From assembly GCA_046318675.1 (NCBI GenBank), contig JBKCUA010000033.1:1-64000 (forward strand): a stretch of 64,000 nt of DNA, in the 5' to 3' direction. The first letter of the stretch is position 1; every line of letters begins with the position of its first letter. Below the pieces are notes generated by a model that had not been told where the DNA came from, made no database searches, and was given only the letters and a program-made list of their open reading frames with translations. This DNA comes from JBKCUA01 sp046318675 (GTDB taxonomy: Bacteria > Pseudomonadota > Alphaproteobacteria > JAJTHO01). A program made the translations under genes and the position numbers. Positions 25,374 through 32,420 of the stretch are shown here, in pieces.

Positions 25374-25854
25374 CCATGATCATCGCGGTAAAGATGGCTT
25401 CCGCGCAGACTTTCCCGTCCACGATAGCTTCGCCTGCAAAACGAAAGACATTGCGGCGGCCATGTTGTTTGGTGACGTGCAGTTGAATTTGATCCCCGGG
25501 GGAGACAGGCTTGCGGAATTTGGCCTCATCAATACCCATGAAATAGACAAGTTTCCCCTGCGCCTTGGTGCCAAGGGAATGGACGACAACAATCCCGGCG
25601 GTTTGGGCGAGAGCCTCAACGATAAGCACGCCGGGCATGACGGGACGTTCGGGGAAATGCCCGGTGAAGAAATGCTCATTAATCGAGACATTTTTAAAGC
25701 CGATGGCGCGTTCGCCGACGCTGAGGATGCGAATACGCTCCAGCAACAGCATAGGGTAACGGTGGGGAATCATGGCCATGATGCCGTTGACGTCAATCTC
25801 AATAGGGGGAATCGTCAGGGCATCAGTGCCGATAGTCAGGGTGTTGTCAGTCAT
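25366..25854 (-). CDS. fabZ: 3-hydroxyacyl-ACP dehydratase FabZ
   Basis: FabZ dehydrates 3-hydroxyacyl-ACP in fatty acid elongation and competes with LpxA and LpxD for the same substrate. The 162-residue hotdog-fold protein has IMAMIPHRYPMLLLERI, then NEHFFTGHFPERPVMPGVLIVEALAQ with the catalytic His and Glu, and FMGIDEAKFRKPVSPGDQI. The first 25 residues are a non-conserved leader. The start overlaps the lpxD stop by 4 bp. Its place between lpxD and lpxA is the usual arrangement. Confidence 0.96.
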   Translation of the reverse strand: MTDNTLTIGTDALTIPPIEIDVNGIMAMIPHRYPMLLLERIRILSVGERAIGFKNVSINEHFFTGHFPERPVMPGVLIVEALAQTAGIVVVHSLGTKAQGKLVYFMGIDEAKFRKPVSPGDQIQLHVTKQHGRRNVFRFAGEAIVDGKVCAEAIFTAMIMDV

Positions 25855-26879
25855 TCCGTTGCTGTTCCTTTGCCAGCTGCTGCCCGTTTGAGGTAGGCAA
25901 CCTGGCGAAAAAATTCCTTAAGGGGTTGAGCGGGGCTTCCCCCAACGCCGCCGCCGGGGGGAATGTCCCGCATGACGCCGCTGGAGGCAGCGATGCGGGC
26001 ACCGTTACCAACTTTTATATGCCCGGTCAACCCGGACTGGCCGCCGATTTGGACATATTGGCCGATTTCCGTGCTACCGGAGATACCGACTTGAGCCACC
26101 ACAATAGACCCCCGGCCAATGCGAACGTTGTGGGCGATTTGCACGAGGTTATCGATCATCACCCCGTCTTCAATGATGGTATCAGGGCCTGCGCCGCGAT
26201 CGACGGTGGTGTTCGCGCCGATTTCCACGTCGTTGCCGATGATGACCCGGCCCAGCTGCGGCACTTTTACCGGGCGTTCTGGGTCAAAGGCAAAGCCGAA
26301 GCCCGGCTGGCCGATGCGGGCGCCGGGGTAGATGACGGTGCGATGGCCAATGTGGGCGTACTCAATGCTGGCGTGGGTACCAACAGTGCACTCATCGCCG
26401 AGGGTTACCCCGTCGCCCAGCACGGCATGGGGGTTGAGGCGACAGCTGCTCCCTATCTGTACGTTCTTGCCAATAACTACCCCGGCGGCGATGTGGCAGT
26501 TGGCGCCGATGCTGGCGGTGGGATCAATAATGGCGGTGGGGTGAATAAAGGCCGTTGCTGCTGGTGCGGGGTAGAAGTATTGCGCGATGCGGGCATAGGC
26601 CTTGTAAGGGTTGGGGACAACAAGGGCGACGGTGCCGGCGGGGCACAGGGGGGCTAACGCCGCGGTCACCAAACACGCGCCGGCTTTGGTGGTGGTAAAG
26701 GCGTCTTTGTACTTGGGGTTGTCAAAAAAGCTGATGTCGCGTGCCGTTGCCGTGTGCAGCGGCGCCACGTCGTGGATCAGGCGATCCGCTGCTTCGGTGG
26801 GGAGGGGTGCGCCCACCAACGCTGCCAGCGTCGCCAGCGGGGCAGGGATCGGAGTGGTAAAAAAACGCGCATCGGCCAT
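25851..26879 (-). CDS. lpxD: UDP-3-O-acylglucosamine N-acyltransferase
   Basis: LpxD adds the second 3-hydroxyacyl chain during lipid A synthesis. From the ATG at 26879 the protein has 342 residues: an N-terminal uridine-binding domain (DISFFDNPKYKDAF, GTVALVVPNPYKAYARI), then hexapeptide repeats from about 110. The catalytic His lies in DNLVQIAHNVRIG. The frame stays open upstream to 26975, but that leader contains the terminator T-run and is not conserved. It is the first gene of lpxD-fabZ-lpxA-lpxI-lpxB. bamA, which often precedes lpxD, is absent. Confidence 0.95.
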   Translation of the reverse strand: MADARFFTTPIPAPLATLAALVGAPLPTEAADRLIHDVAPLHTATARDISFFDNPKYKDAFTTTKAGACLVTAALAPLCPAGTVALVVPNPYKAYARIAQYFYPAPAATAFIHPTAIIDPTASIGANCHIAAGVVIGKNVQIGSSCRLNPHAVLGDGVTLGDECTVGTHASIEYAHIGHRTVIYPGARIGQPGFGFAFDPERPVKVPQLGRVIIGNDVEIGANTTVDRGAGPDTIIEDGVMIDNLVQIAHNVRIGRGSIVVAQVGISGSTEIGQYVQIGGQSGLTGHIKVGNGARIAASSGVMRDIPPGGGVGGSPAQPLKEFFRQVAYLKRAAAGKGTATE

Positions 26880-26958
26880 GGTGCTGCGTGTATAGGCGAA
26901 AACGGGGCGGGGGTGCAAAGGGCAAAAGAGGGAATTGTTGTGCGGCAGCGATGGGGCA

Positions 26959-26984
26959 TAAAAAAACCTCCCCAAGGGGGGAGG
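26959..26984 (-). terminator. Intrinsic terminator after the small membrane protein gene
   Basis: On the minus strand a 7-bp stem CCTCCCC/GGGGAGG with a CCTT loop is followed by seven T residues. It lies 30 bp after the stop at 27014 and 80 bp before the lpxD start, so it separates the two transcription units. Confidence 0.8.
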
Positions 26985-27013
26985 AAAAAACGGAAGGTTT
27001 TTATTGGATGGGA

Positions 27014-27259
27014 TTAGTCTTTGTTAACAGTAGTGGAAGATTTGAAGTAGCCACTCAAAAATCCGAGAGTTACTCCTAACTGCCACATGGTTAAACCTTT
27101 GATCCCAAAAGCTGCAAGAACGCCTAAAATGAGATCGCCGAATACAATTCCAACGATCCACCCACCGACACCACCGAAGAAGGCTCCGAGGATAGGTAGG
27201 AAAAATAGACCTCCAACAACTACAACTGCACCGCCAATTATAGTCAGTAAATTTGCCAT
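27014..27259 (-). CDS. Small two- to three-segment membrane protein (81 aa)
   Basis: No family recognised. From the ATG at 27259 the product begins MANLLTIIGGAVVVVGGLFFL and is glycine-rich and hydrophobic almost throughout, with probable membrane segments near 4-25, 28-50 and 56-70 and a short polar tail STTVNKD. A GAGG element lies 12 bp upstream and an intrinsic terminator follows, so it appears to be a separate, expressed unit. Its position upstream of lpxD is where bamA commonly sits in related genomes. The size and composition recall phage holins, but nothing else supports that. Confidence 0.65.
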   Translation of the reverse strand: MANLLTIIGGAVVVVGGLFFLPILGAFFGGVGGWIVGIVFGDLILGVLAAFGIKGLTMWQLGVTLGFLSGYFKSSTTVNKD

Positions 27260-27331
27260 TAGATAGATTAGCCTCAAAACGAACGTTTACTTTTTTAGGT
27301 GATCAAGCATAGTAAAAAATTTACATGCTAA

Positions 27332-27368
27332 GCTAATTAAAATTAGCCTAATATATATATATATATAT
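27332..27368. repeat. 16-bp palindrome followed by an (AT)9 tract
   Basis: GCTAATTAAAATTAGC at 27332-27347 is a perfect palindrome, and 27351-27368 is nine AT dinucleotides. Both lie about 75-110 bp upstream of the small membrane protein gene, in an AT-rich stretch that could serve as its upstream control region or as a protein binding site. Confidence 0.6.
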
Positions 27369-27424
27369 GTCAAGTATTTTATTAATATCCGCCGTCTCAA
27401 GCCCGATCTTTTCATAACCCCCGG

Positions 27425-27460
27425 CGTTATTAAAAGTTCATCGGGTATCTTTTAATAACG
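27425..27460. repeat. 12-bp inverted repeat with 12-nt loop
   Basis: CGTTATTAAAAG at 27425-27436 is repeated in inverse orientation at 27449-27460. No T-run follows on either strand, so it is not an obvious terminator. It lies in the gene-free stretch between the small membrane protein and ndk. Confidence 0.6.
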
Positions 27461-27557
27461 GGGCGGGGGCGGTGTTTTGGTGGAAGATGTGGCTCTCGGG
27501 CAACATGGGGAGGTGGGGATAGTGCGGTGCTTGAACACAGGCACGCGCTGCCCATTG

Positions 27558-27673
27558 ACCCCTTCTCCCGCTTGCGGGGGAAGGTGAGGAAGGGGGTGTC
27601 TAAAATAATAAAAACCAATAATTTTTAACCCCCCTCCCCAACCCTCCCCCGCTGCGCAGGAGAGGGGGCTGCA
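27558..27673. repeat. REP-like pair of C-rich/G-rich inverted segments
   Basis: CCCCTTCTCCCGCTTGCGGG with a G-rich tail (about 27561-27598) faces a second, oppositely oriented relative CCCCCGCTGCGCAGGAGAGG (about 27627-27673), separated by an A/T-rich spacer. Each half is itself a short palindrome (CCCGCTTGCGGG; CGCTGCGC). Such CCCTCTCCC-type dispersed palindromes are common between genes in Proteobacteria. This one occupies the space before ndk. Confidence 0.55.
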
Positions 27674-27756
27674 CCGAGCTTTTCAACCCCTCAAACCACC
27701 CCTTGCGTTCTCCCCCACAGCTGCGTACAAGGACAGCCAGTTTTCAAGGAACAATC

Positions 27757-28179
27757 ATGACAATTGAGCATACTCTCTCCATTCTCAAGCCCGACGTGAC
27801 GCGGCGCAACCTGACCGGGAAGGTCAACGCGGTGTTTGAAGACGCCGGGCTGCGCATTGTAGCGCAAAAACGGCTGCATCTGACGGCGGCGCAGGCCGGG
27901 GCTTTTTACGCTGCCCATAAAGAGCGCGGCTTTTTCAAGGATTTGGTGTCCTTCATGACCTCTGGCCCGGTGGTGGTCCAGGTGCTGGAAGGCGACAACG
28001 CCGTCCAGCGCAACCGCGATTTGATGGGGGCAACCAACCCGGCCAATGCCGCGCCGGGGACGGTGCGCAAGCTGTTTGCCGAATCCATTGAGGCAAACTC
28101 GGTGCATGGTTCTGATTCCCATGAAGCGGCGGCGGCGGAGATTGCCTTTTTCTTCTCCGGTATTGAAATTCTTCCGTGA
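27757..28179 (+). CDS. ndk: Nucleoside diphosphate kinase
   Basis: Ndk equalises nucleoside triphosphate pools by transferring the gamma phosphate through a phospho-histidine. The 140-residue protein begins EHTLSILKPDVTRRNLTGKV and contains HKERGFFKDLVSFMTSGPVV and MGATNPANAAPGTVRKLFA. The active-site histidine is in the NSVHGSDSHEAAAAEIAFFF block. The ATG at 27757 follows an AAGGA site. An in-frame extension upstream runs into the repeat and was rejected. The 28183 gene begins 3 bp after its stop. Confidence 0.97.
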   Translation: MTIEHTLSILKPDVTRRNLTGKVNAVFEDAGLRIVAQKRLHLTAAQAGAFYAAHKERGFFKDLVSFMTSGPVVVQVLEGDNAVQRNRDLMGATNPANAAPGTVRKLFAESIEANSVHGSDSHEAAAAEIAFFFSGIEILP

Positions 28180-28182
28180 TCT

Positions 28183-29352
28183 ATGGCGGCGTATGATCTA
28201 GAGCGGCTGTCTATCCTTATTATTGACAGCAGTTCTTTTGCATTAGCCTTGTTATCTAGGGTTTTGCGAAGCCTTGGTGTGCGTAAGATAGTTGTGGCGA
28301 ACGGCGGGGCTGAGGCGGTCAATATTCTTAAGAATGCCGGTAAAATTAATAAGCTTCAGCCTTCCGCAACGGTTCAGCAGTTCGATGTTATTTTTTGCGA
28401 ATGGCGGATGTCGCCAATTAATGGGGCGATGATGGTAAAGTGGATTCGGCGGCATAAAGATTCCCCCGATCCCTTTATCCCTATTATAGTTGCTAGCGCG
28501 CTTTCAGAGGCGGACGTCGCAGCAGAAGCAAGAGACCTTGGCGCGACGGAATTCCTTGTCAAGCCATTTTCTGTGGCTTCGTTGGCGGCAAAATTGGCAG
28601 GCGTCATCGAATGGCCGAGACCTTTTGTTTATTCTAGGGATTTTTTTGGCCCTGATCGCCGACGTGCCCCTCAGATAGTTGCTTTTGAAGAGCGGCGCAT
28701 GGCCACGGATAGTTCAATAATGACGTTGCACCAGCCTAAGATTCCGTCCGTTTTTAAGGAAGGCGTGATGGCCTATCGGTTTGTGTTGCCTAATCGTATC
28801 AAGACATTGGTTTCCGGATTGGGCGGAATGCAGGAGCAGGGTAGCTTTGCCGAAGAAGCTATGGAATCGGCTCATGCTGGTGTTGTTGGGATGGATGCAG
28901 ATTATTCAGCGTGGGCGATGGATTTAGTGAATAAGCTGGAAAAAATTTGCCACCAATTAGCCAAACAGCCCAAAAACTATTGGAAATATTATGCCTTGAT
29001 GACCGATGTATCTCATGATTTGCGTGGGCAAGGTGGGACGTTTGGTTATCCGTTAATTAGTGCTATTGCTAAGTCATTGTTTGAATATGCGCGGCTCAAT
29101 GTTTCTCCGGACTCGGCTTTTGTAGATTTACTGCATACTCATGTACAGTGCGTTCAGAGCGTACTTAGGGATAAGGTGCGCGGCGATGGCGGGGATATAG
29201 GCAAAGGTGTTTTGGAAATGCTAGATAATGCTCGGCATCATTATGAAAATCGCACCATTGATGGTTCTTTGAAGGCGGATGCTCAAGAACCTTTAAGCGA
29301 CTCAGGCCAAGATGAGTTCTTACCTGATCTGGACGATAATTTTGAAAAATAA
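28183..29352 (+). CDS. Response-regulator-like protein with Glu in place of the phospho-Asp and a C-terminal Hpt-like region
   Basis: Residues about 10-140 are a receiver domain (LSILIIDSSSFALALLSRVL ... TEFLVKPFSV). The acceptor position reads FCEWRM, with Glu73 where Asp is expected, and the acidic pair is reduced to Asp15-Ser16. Lys127 is kept. A linker with RDFFGPDRRR near 152-161 is a motif I associate with alphaproteobacterial regulators of this kind. The C-terminal region has VSHDLRGQGGTFGYPLI, with His278 in an Hpt-like setting. It directly follows ndk. The family is probably conserved, but its output is unknown. With Glu it may be locked active or be phosphorylation-independent. Confidence 0.8.
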   Translation: MAAYDLERLSILIIDSSSFALALLSRVLRSLGVRKIVVANGGAEAVNILKNAGKINKLQPSATVQQFDVIFCEWRMSPINGAMMVKWIRRHKDSPDPFIPIIVASALSEADVAAEARDLGATEFLVKPFSVASLAAKLAGVIEWPRPFVYSRDFFGPDRRRAPQIVAFEERRMATDSSIMTLHQPKIPSVFKEGVMAYRFVLPNRIKTLVSGLGGMQEQGSFAEEAMESAHAGVVGMDADYSAWAMDLVNKLEKICHQLAKQPKNYWKYYALMTDVSHDLRGQGGTFGYPLISAIAKSLFEYARLNVSPDSAFVDLLHTHVQCVQSVLRDKVRGDGGDIGKGVLEMLDNARHHYENRTIDGSLKADAQEPLSDSGQDEFLPDLDDNFEK

Positions 29353-29374
29353 TAATTTTTTATAGCAAAGTAAA

Positions 29375-29512
29375 TATAGCTGGTTGCACAATTAAAAGTA
29401 TAGTTGCAACCAGCGCACGGCACAAAGTGACGCGGCCGAATGGCCGAACAAAAATAACTTATAGCGCGCAGAAGACTTTATCAATATCTACCGATAATTA
29501 CGCAACGCGCTA
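29375..29512 (-). repeat. 138-bp hairpin-rich repeat, copy 2 (inverted)
   Basis: It is the reverse complement of positions 1-138 with four substitutions and no gaps. Extended by the base T at 29513 and A at 29514 (the copy-1 counterparts lie outside the window), its outer bases read TATAGC...GCTATA, a 6-bp terminal inverted repeat with TA at both edges, which would fit insertion at a TA dinucleotide. It fills nearly all of the space between the 29352 stop and the lptB stop at 29532. It could be a MITE or a functional structured element acting on two downstream gene ends. Confidence 0.85.
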
Positions 29513-29531
29513 TAGTGCCCTGCGCTCTATT

Positions 29532-30248
29532 TTAATGAAAATTCTGGCCTAAATATACCCGGCGGACATCGGGGTGGCTAACAATGGCACTGGGCGTTCC
29601 TTGCATTAGGAGTCTTCCGTCGTGAAGAATATAACCCCGGTCAACAATTTTTAGTGTTTCCCGAACGTTATGATCGGTGATGAGAACACCAATACCTCGG
29701 CCTTTCAGATGACCGATGAGGTTACGAATGTCACCTACGGCAATGGGATCAACTCCGGCTAGAGGTTCATCCAACAAGATGTAGCGTGGGCGCAATGCCA
29801 GTGCTCGGGCAATTTCTACTCGGCGACGTTCCCCACCGGACAGAGCAATAGCAGGGGTGTCACGGACGTGGTTAATGGTGAATTCTTCGAGAAGTTCTTC
29901 AAGAAGACGTTTGCGGCGTAGTGTGTCTGGTTCTGCAAGTTCAAGCACGGCTTCAATATTGCCGGCAGCGGTCATGCCGCGGAAGATTGACGTTTCTTGA
30001 GGTAGATAGCCTATACCAAGGCGGGCACGGCGATAAAGGGGCAGGGGCGTTATATCAGTATCATCAAGAAAAATATGACCTACATCGGGACGAACAAGAC
30101 CAGATATCATATAAAAGCATGTGGTTTTCCCAGCCCCATTGGGACCCATGAGGGCTACCGCTTCGCCGGGGCGTACTTCTATGCTAACGTCGTGCACCAC
30201 AGGGCGACGGCCGTAGGTTTTACCAAGGTGCTGAGCACGCAACGTCAT
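29532..30248 (-). CDS. lptB: LPS export ABC transporter ATPase LptB
   Basis: LptB dimerises under LptF and LptG and powers extraction of LPS from the inner membrane. The 238-residue protein has Walker A GPNGAGKTT, Q-loop GYLPQE, the LSGGERRRVEIARAL signature, Walker B ILLDEPLAGVDP, and the family hallmark GIGVLITDHNVRETL with the switch His. The start RAQHLGKTYGRRPVVHDVS is standard. It lies away from lptFG, which is normal, but the usual partners lptC, lptA and rpoN are missing. It follows the aminopeptidase gene by 19 bp, probably in one transcript. Confidence 0.97.
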   Translation of the reverse strand: MTLRAQHLGKTYGRRPVVHDVSIEVRPGEAVALMGPNGAGKTTCFYMISGLVRPDVGHIFLDDTDITPLPLYRRARLGIGYLPQETSIFRGMTAAGNIEAVLELAEPDTLRRKRLLEELLEEFTINHVRDTPAIALSGGERRRVEIARALALRPRYILLDEPLAGVDPIAVGDIRNLIGHLKGRGIGVLITDHNVRETLKIVDRGYILHDGRLLMQGTPSAIVSHPDVRRVYLGQNFH

Positions 30249-30267
30249 GGTCTTTGTGTGCCGATAC

Positions 30268-31929
30268 TTATGAATGCTGTCCAGTCAAAAGAAATGCTTT
30301 TTCATCCGATGTGAGCATGGAAGTTTCGATTAACGCTTCCTCAAAAGGAGCTTTGGTGAGCGTTTCAAACCCCAGCATCGGTCGCTCAAAACCAGTAGGT
30401 AAGGGTAAATCATCCCGCACCAGAACTAGGTTTTCAATGCGGATACCAAACGCGCCGGGTTTATAATACCCTGGTTCATTGGAGAGGATCATGCCTGGTT
30501 GTAAGGGAACTGTGTTGCGTTTAGAGATGCCTTGCGGCCCTTCATGGACAGATAGGAAGGCGCCAACACCGTGGCCAGTACCATGATCATAGTCTAGTCC
30601 TGCTTGCCATAAAAAGCGTCGCGCCAGCACATCAAGCTGTGCTCCTGTGGTTGCGGTTGGGAAGCGGGCGGTGGCTATGGCAATATGACCTTTGAGAACA
30701 AGAGTATAAGCTCTGCGAATGTCGGCAGGCGGAGTCTCATCCCATAGCCAGATAGTGCGGGTGACATCGGTAGTGCCATCTATATATTGGCCACCGGAAT
30801 CAATGAGGAGAAGTTCCCCTCGGGTGATAACGCGGCTGCCCGTATCGGGTGGGCGGTAGTGAATAATAGCACCGTTGGGGCCACTGCCGATGATGCTGGG
30901 GAAGCTGGGCATAATAAAATGGTCTTGCTTGCCGCGAAAGCTATCCAGCGTACTTGCTGCCTCGGCTTCGGTTACGGGACGGCGTCGTACCTCGGAACGT
31001 AACCAGTTTAGGAATTCGCTAAGTGCTTTTCCATCCCGATGGTGTGCGGCTCGTGCACCATTTATTTCGAAGGCATTCTTGCAGGCCTTGGGCAATAAGC
31101 AGGGGTTTTCTTTTAGTAATGCCTTCTCGCCTAAATGCTCAGCTAGCGCAGCGGAGGCGGTTTGATTGTCCAGTAGTACGGTGCCGGAAATGTCACTTAG
31201 GATGGGTAGTAAGTCTTGCAAGGGTTTCAGCTTTACACCATCGGGACAAAATCCATCACCATTAACAAATAAAAGTACCGGATCGTTGGTGTATACAAGG
31301 GCGTAGCCACACACTAAGGGTGTAAATGGCACGTCCCTGCCACGAATATTGAGCAGCCAGCAGACACTAGCCGGATCAGAGATAAGGCAGGCAGCAGCTT
31401 GGTGTCTGGACAGGGCTTGGCGGACTAGAGCTATTTTTTCGGTGCGCGGCTGTCCTGCAATGTGTTCTGGATGTTCACTGATGCGGCTGGGAATGGGTGG
31501 GGGACGATGGAGCCAAAGGCTTTTTTCCCAGCCTACAGGTAAAGGGCACAGGGTAGCATTAATACTAACGGCTAGTGTTTGCCAAGCTTTATATTGTTTT
31601 GGTGTCATTCGCCAGGGATCAAAACCAATGCTGTGCCTTGGCGCAGCGTTGGGAACAGTGTTAATGTTGGCGCGTACCCATTCTGTTGGGCTGGTTTGTA
31701 GAAGCGATACAATAGTTATTTTTTGTGTATCAACTTCCTGTGTTGCTTGGAGAAGGTAACGTCCGTCAACAAATAGTGCACCGGTGCCGTCTCTGCGTAG
31801 GACAAGGAACCCTGCTGAACCAGTAAAGCCAGTGATGGCTTTGATAATTTCTTCATGCGGGGGCAGGTATTCGTTCTGAAACGCATCCGTGCGTGGAAGT
31901 AGTAGAATATCCCAATGAGAGGCGATCAT
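30268..31929 (-). CDS. pepP: Xaa-Pro aminopeptidase (M24B)
   Basis: A metallopeptidase that removes an N-terminal residue preceding proline. The protein is about 550 residues, the three-domain long form: two creatinase-like N-terminal domains (TGFTGSAGFLVL, ALFVDGRYLLQATQ) and the pita-bread catalytic domain from about 300. The metal ligands are in LLIDSGGQYIDGTTDVTRTI, HGTGHGVGAFLSVHEGPQ, NEPGYYKPGAFGIRIENL and the C-terminal region. The ATG at 31929 is used; a GTG six codons upstream (31947) is possible. It probably heads a two-gene unit with lptB. Confidence 0.92.
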   Translation of the reverse strand: MIASHWDILLLPRTDAFQNEYLPPHEEIIKAITGFTGSAGFLVLRRDGTGALFVDGRYLLQATQEVDTQKITIVSLLQTSPTEWVRANINTVPNAAPRHSIGFDPWRMTPKQYKAWQTLAVSINATLCPLPVGWEKSLWLHRPPPIPSRISEHPEHIAGQPRTEKIALVRQALSRHQAAACLISDPASVCWLLNIRGRDVPFTPLVCGYALVYTNDPVLLFVNGDGFCPDGVKLKPLQDLLPILSDISGTVLLDNQTASAALAEHLGEKALLKENPCLLPKACKNAFEINGARAAHHRDGKALSEFLNWLRSEVRRRPVTEAEAASTLDSFRGKQDHFIMPSFPSIIGSGPNGAIIHYRPPDTGSRVITRGELLLIDSGGQYIDGTTDVTRTIWLWDETPPADIRRAYTLVLKGHIAIATARFPTATTGAQLDVLARRFLWQAGLDYDHGTGHGVGAFLSVHEGPQGISKRNTVPLQPGMILSNEPGYYKPGAFGIRIENLVLVRDDLPLPTGFERPMLGFETLTKAPFEEALIETSMLTSDEKAFLLTGQHS

Positions 31930-32420
31930 GGGATATTCTAACAGCACCTAATACATTTGGTACATGGTAAAAGAAATGATCATTCGCCTCTTGTCGCGCC
32001 CTAATGGTGCGACGGGTAGCCAGCGACGCATTGCCAATGCCAACCACTTTGGCAAGCCAAACTGGCGCGGCACGCAAAAAGCAATGGGATGCCCGACATC
32101 AAGCCGCTGGAGGGGCTGTTCGGCACTTCCATGGCTACGTAAAAGGCTTACCCCTGCTCTAGGCGACAACATCGGTTTTAGCAGTGTTTTTCATCTGCTC
32201 CTCCTGGTTTTCATGGTGAGTATTGGGGGTCTTTTGTTTGCTTTTTTTATTGTGAGGTTTTGAAGCTTGATGATTAATAGGTGCGATGGGTTTAGTCATT
32301 GTGATGGGAGAGGATAAAAAGGCCAGCATAACATCACCTTTGGCTGAATCACGACAAGGTATTGCTTCATCAACCTGAGGTTATCTCAAGGTTATTAATA
32401 AACTCTTAAAAAAACGGTAC
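31930..32420. other. Gene-poor stretch between pepP and the helicase gene
   Basis: Short overlapping frames exist on both strands (31964-32263 plus, 31948-32172 minus), but neither has a convincing ribosome binding site or recognisable product. The plus frame ends in a hydrophobic run (FHLLLLVFMVSIGGLLFAFF) and could be the tail of a decayed membrane protein gene. The last 150 bp are AT-rich with no clear terminator. The pepP promoter must lie at the left end. Confidence 0.4.

Noticed and set aside
27561..27673. CRISPR-like array from repeated C-rich units
   Set aside because: There are only two related units in inverted orientation, with no regular spacing or direct repeats.
31948..32263. 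Overlapping short frames on both strands
   Set aside because: Neither has a ribosome site or recognisable product; treated as an unclear gene-poor stretch.
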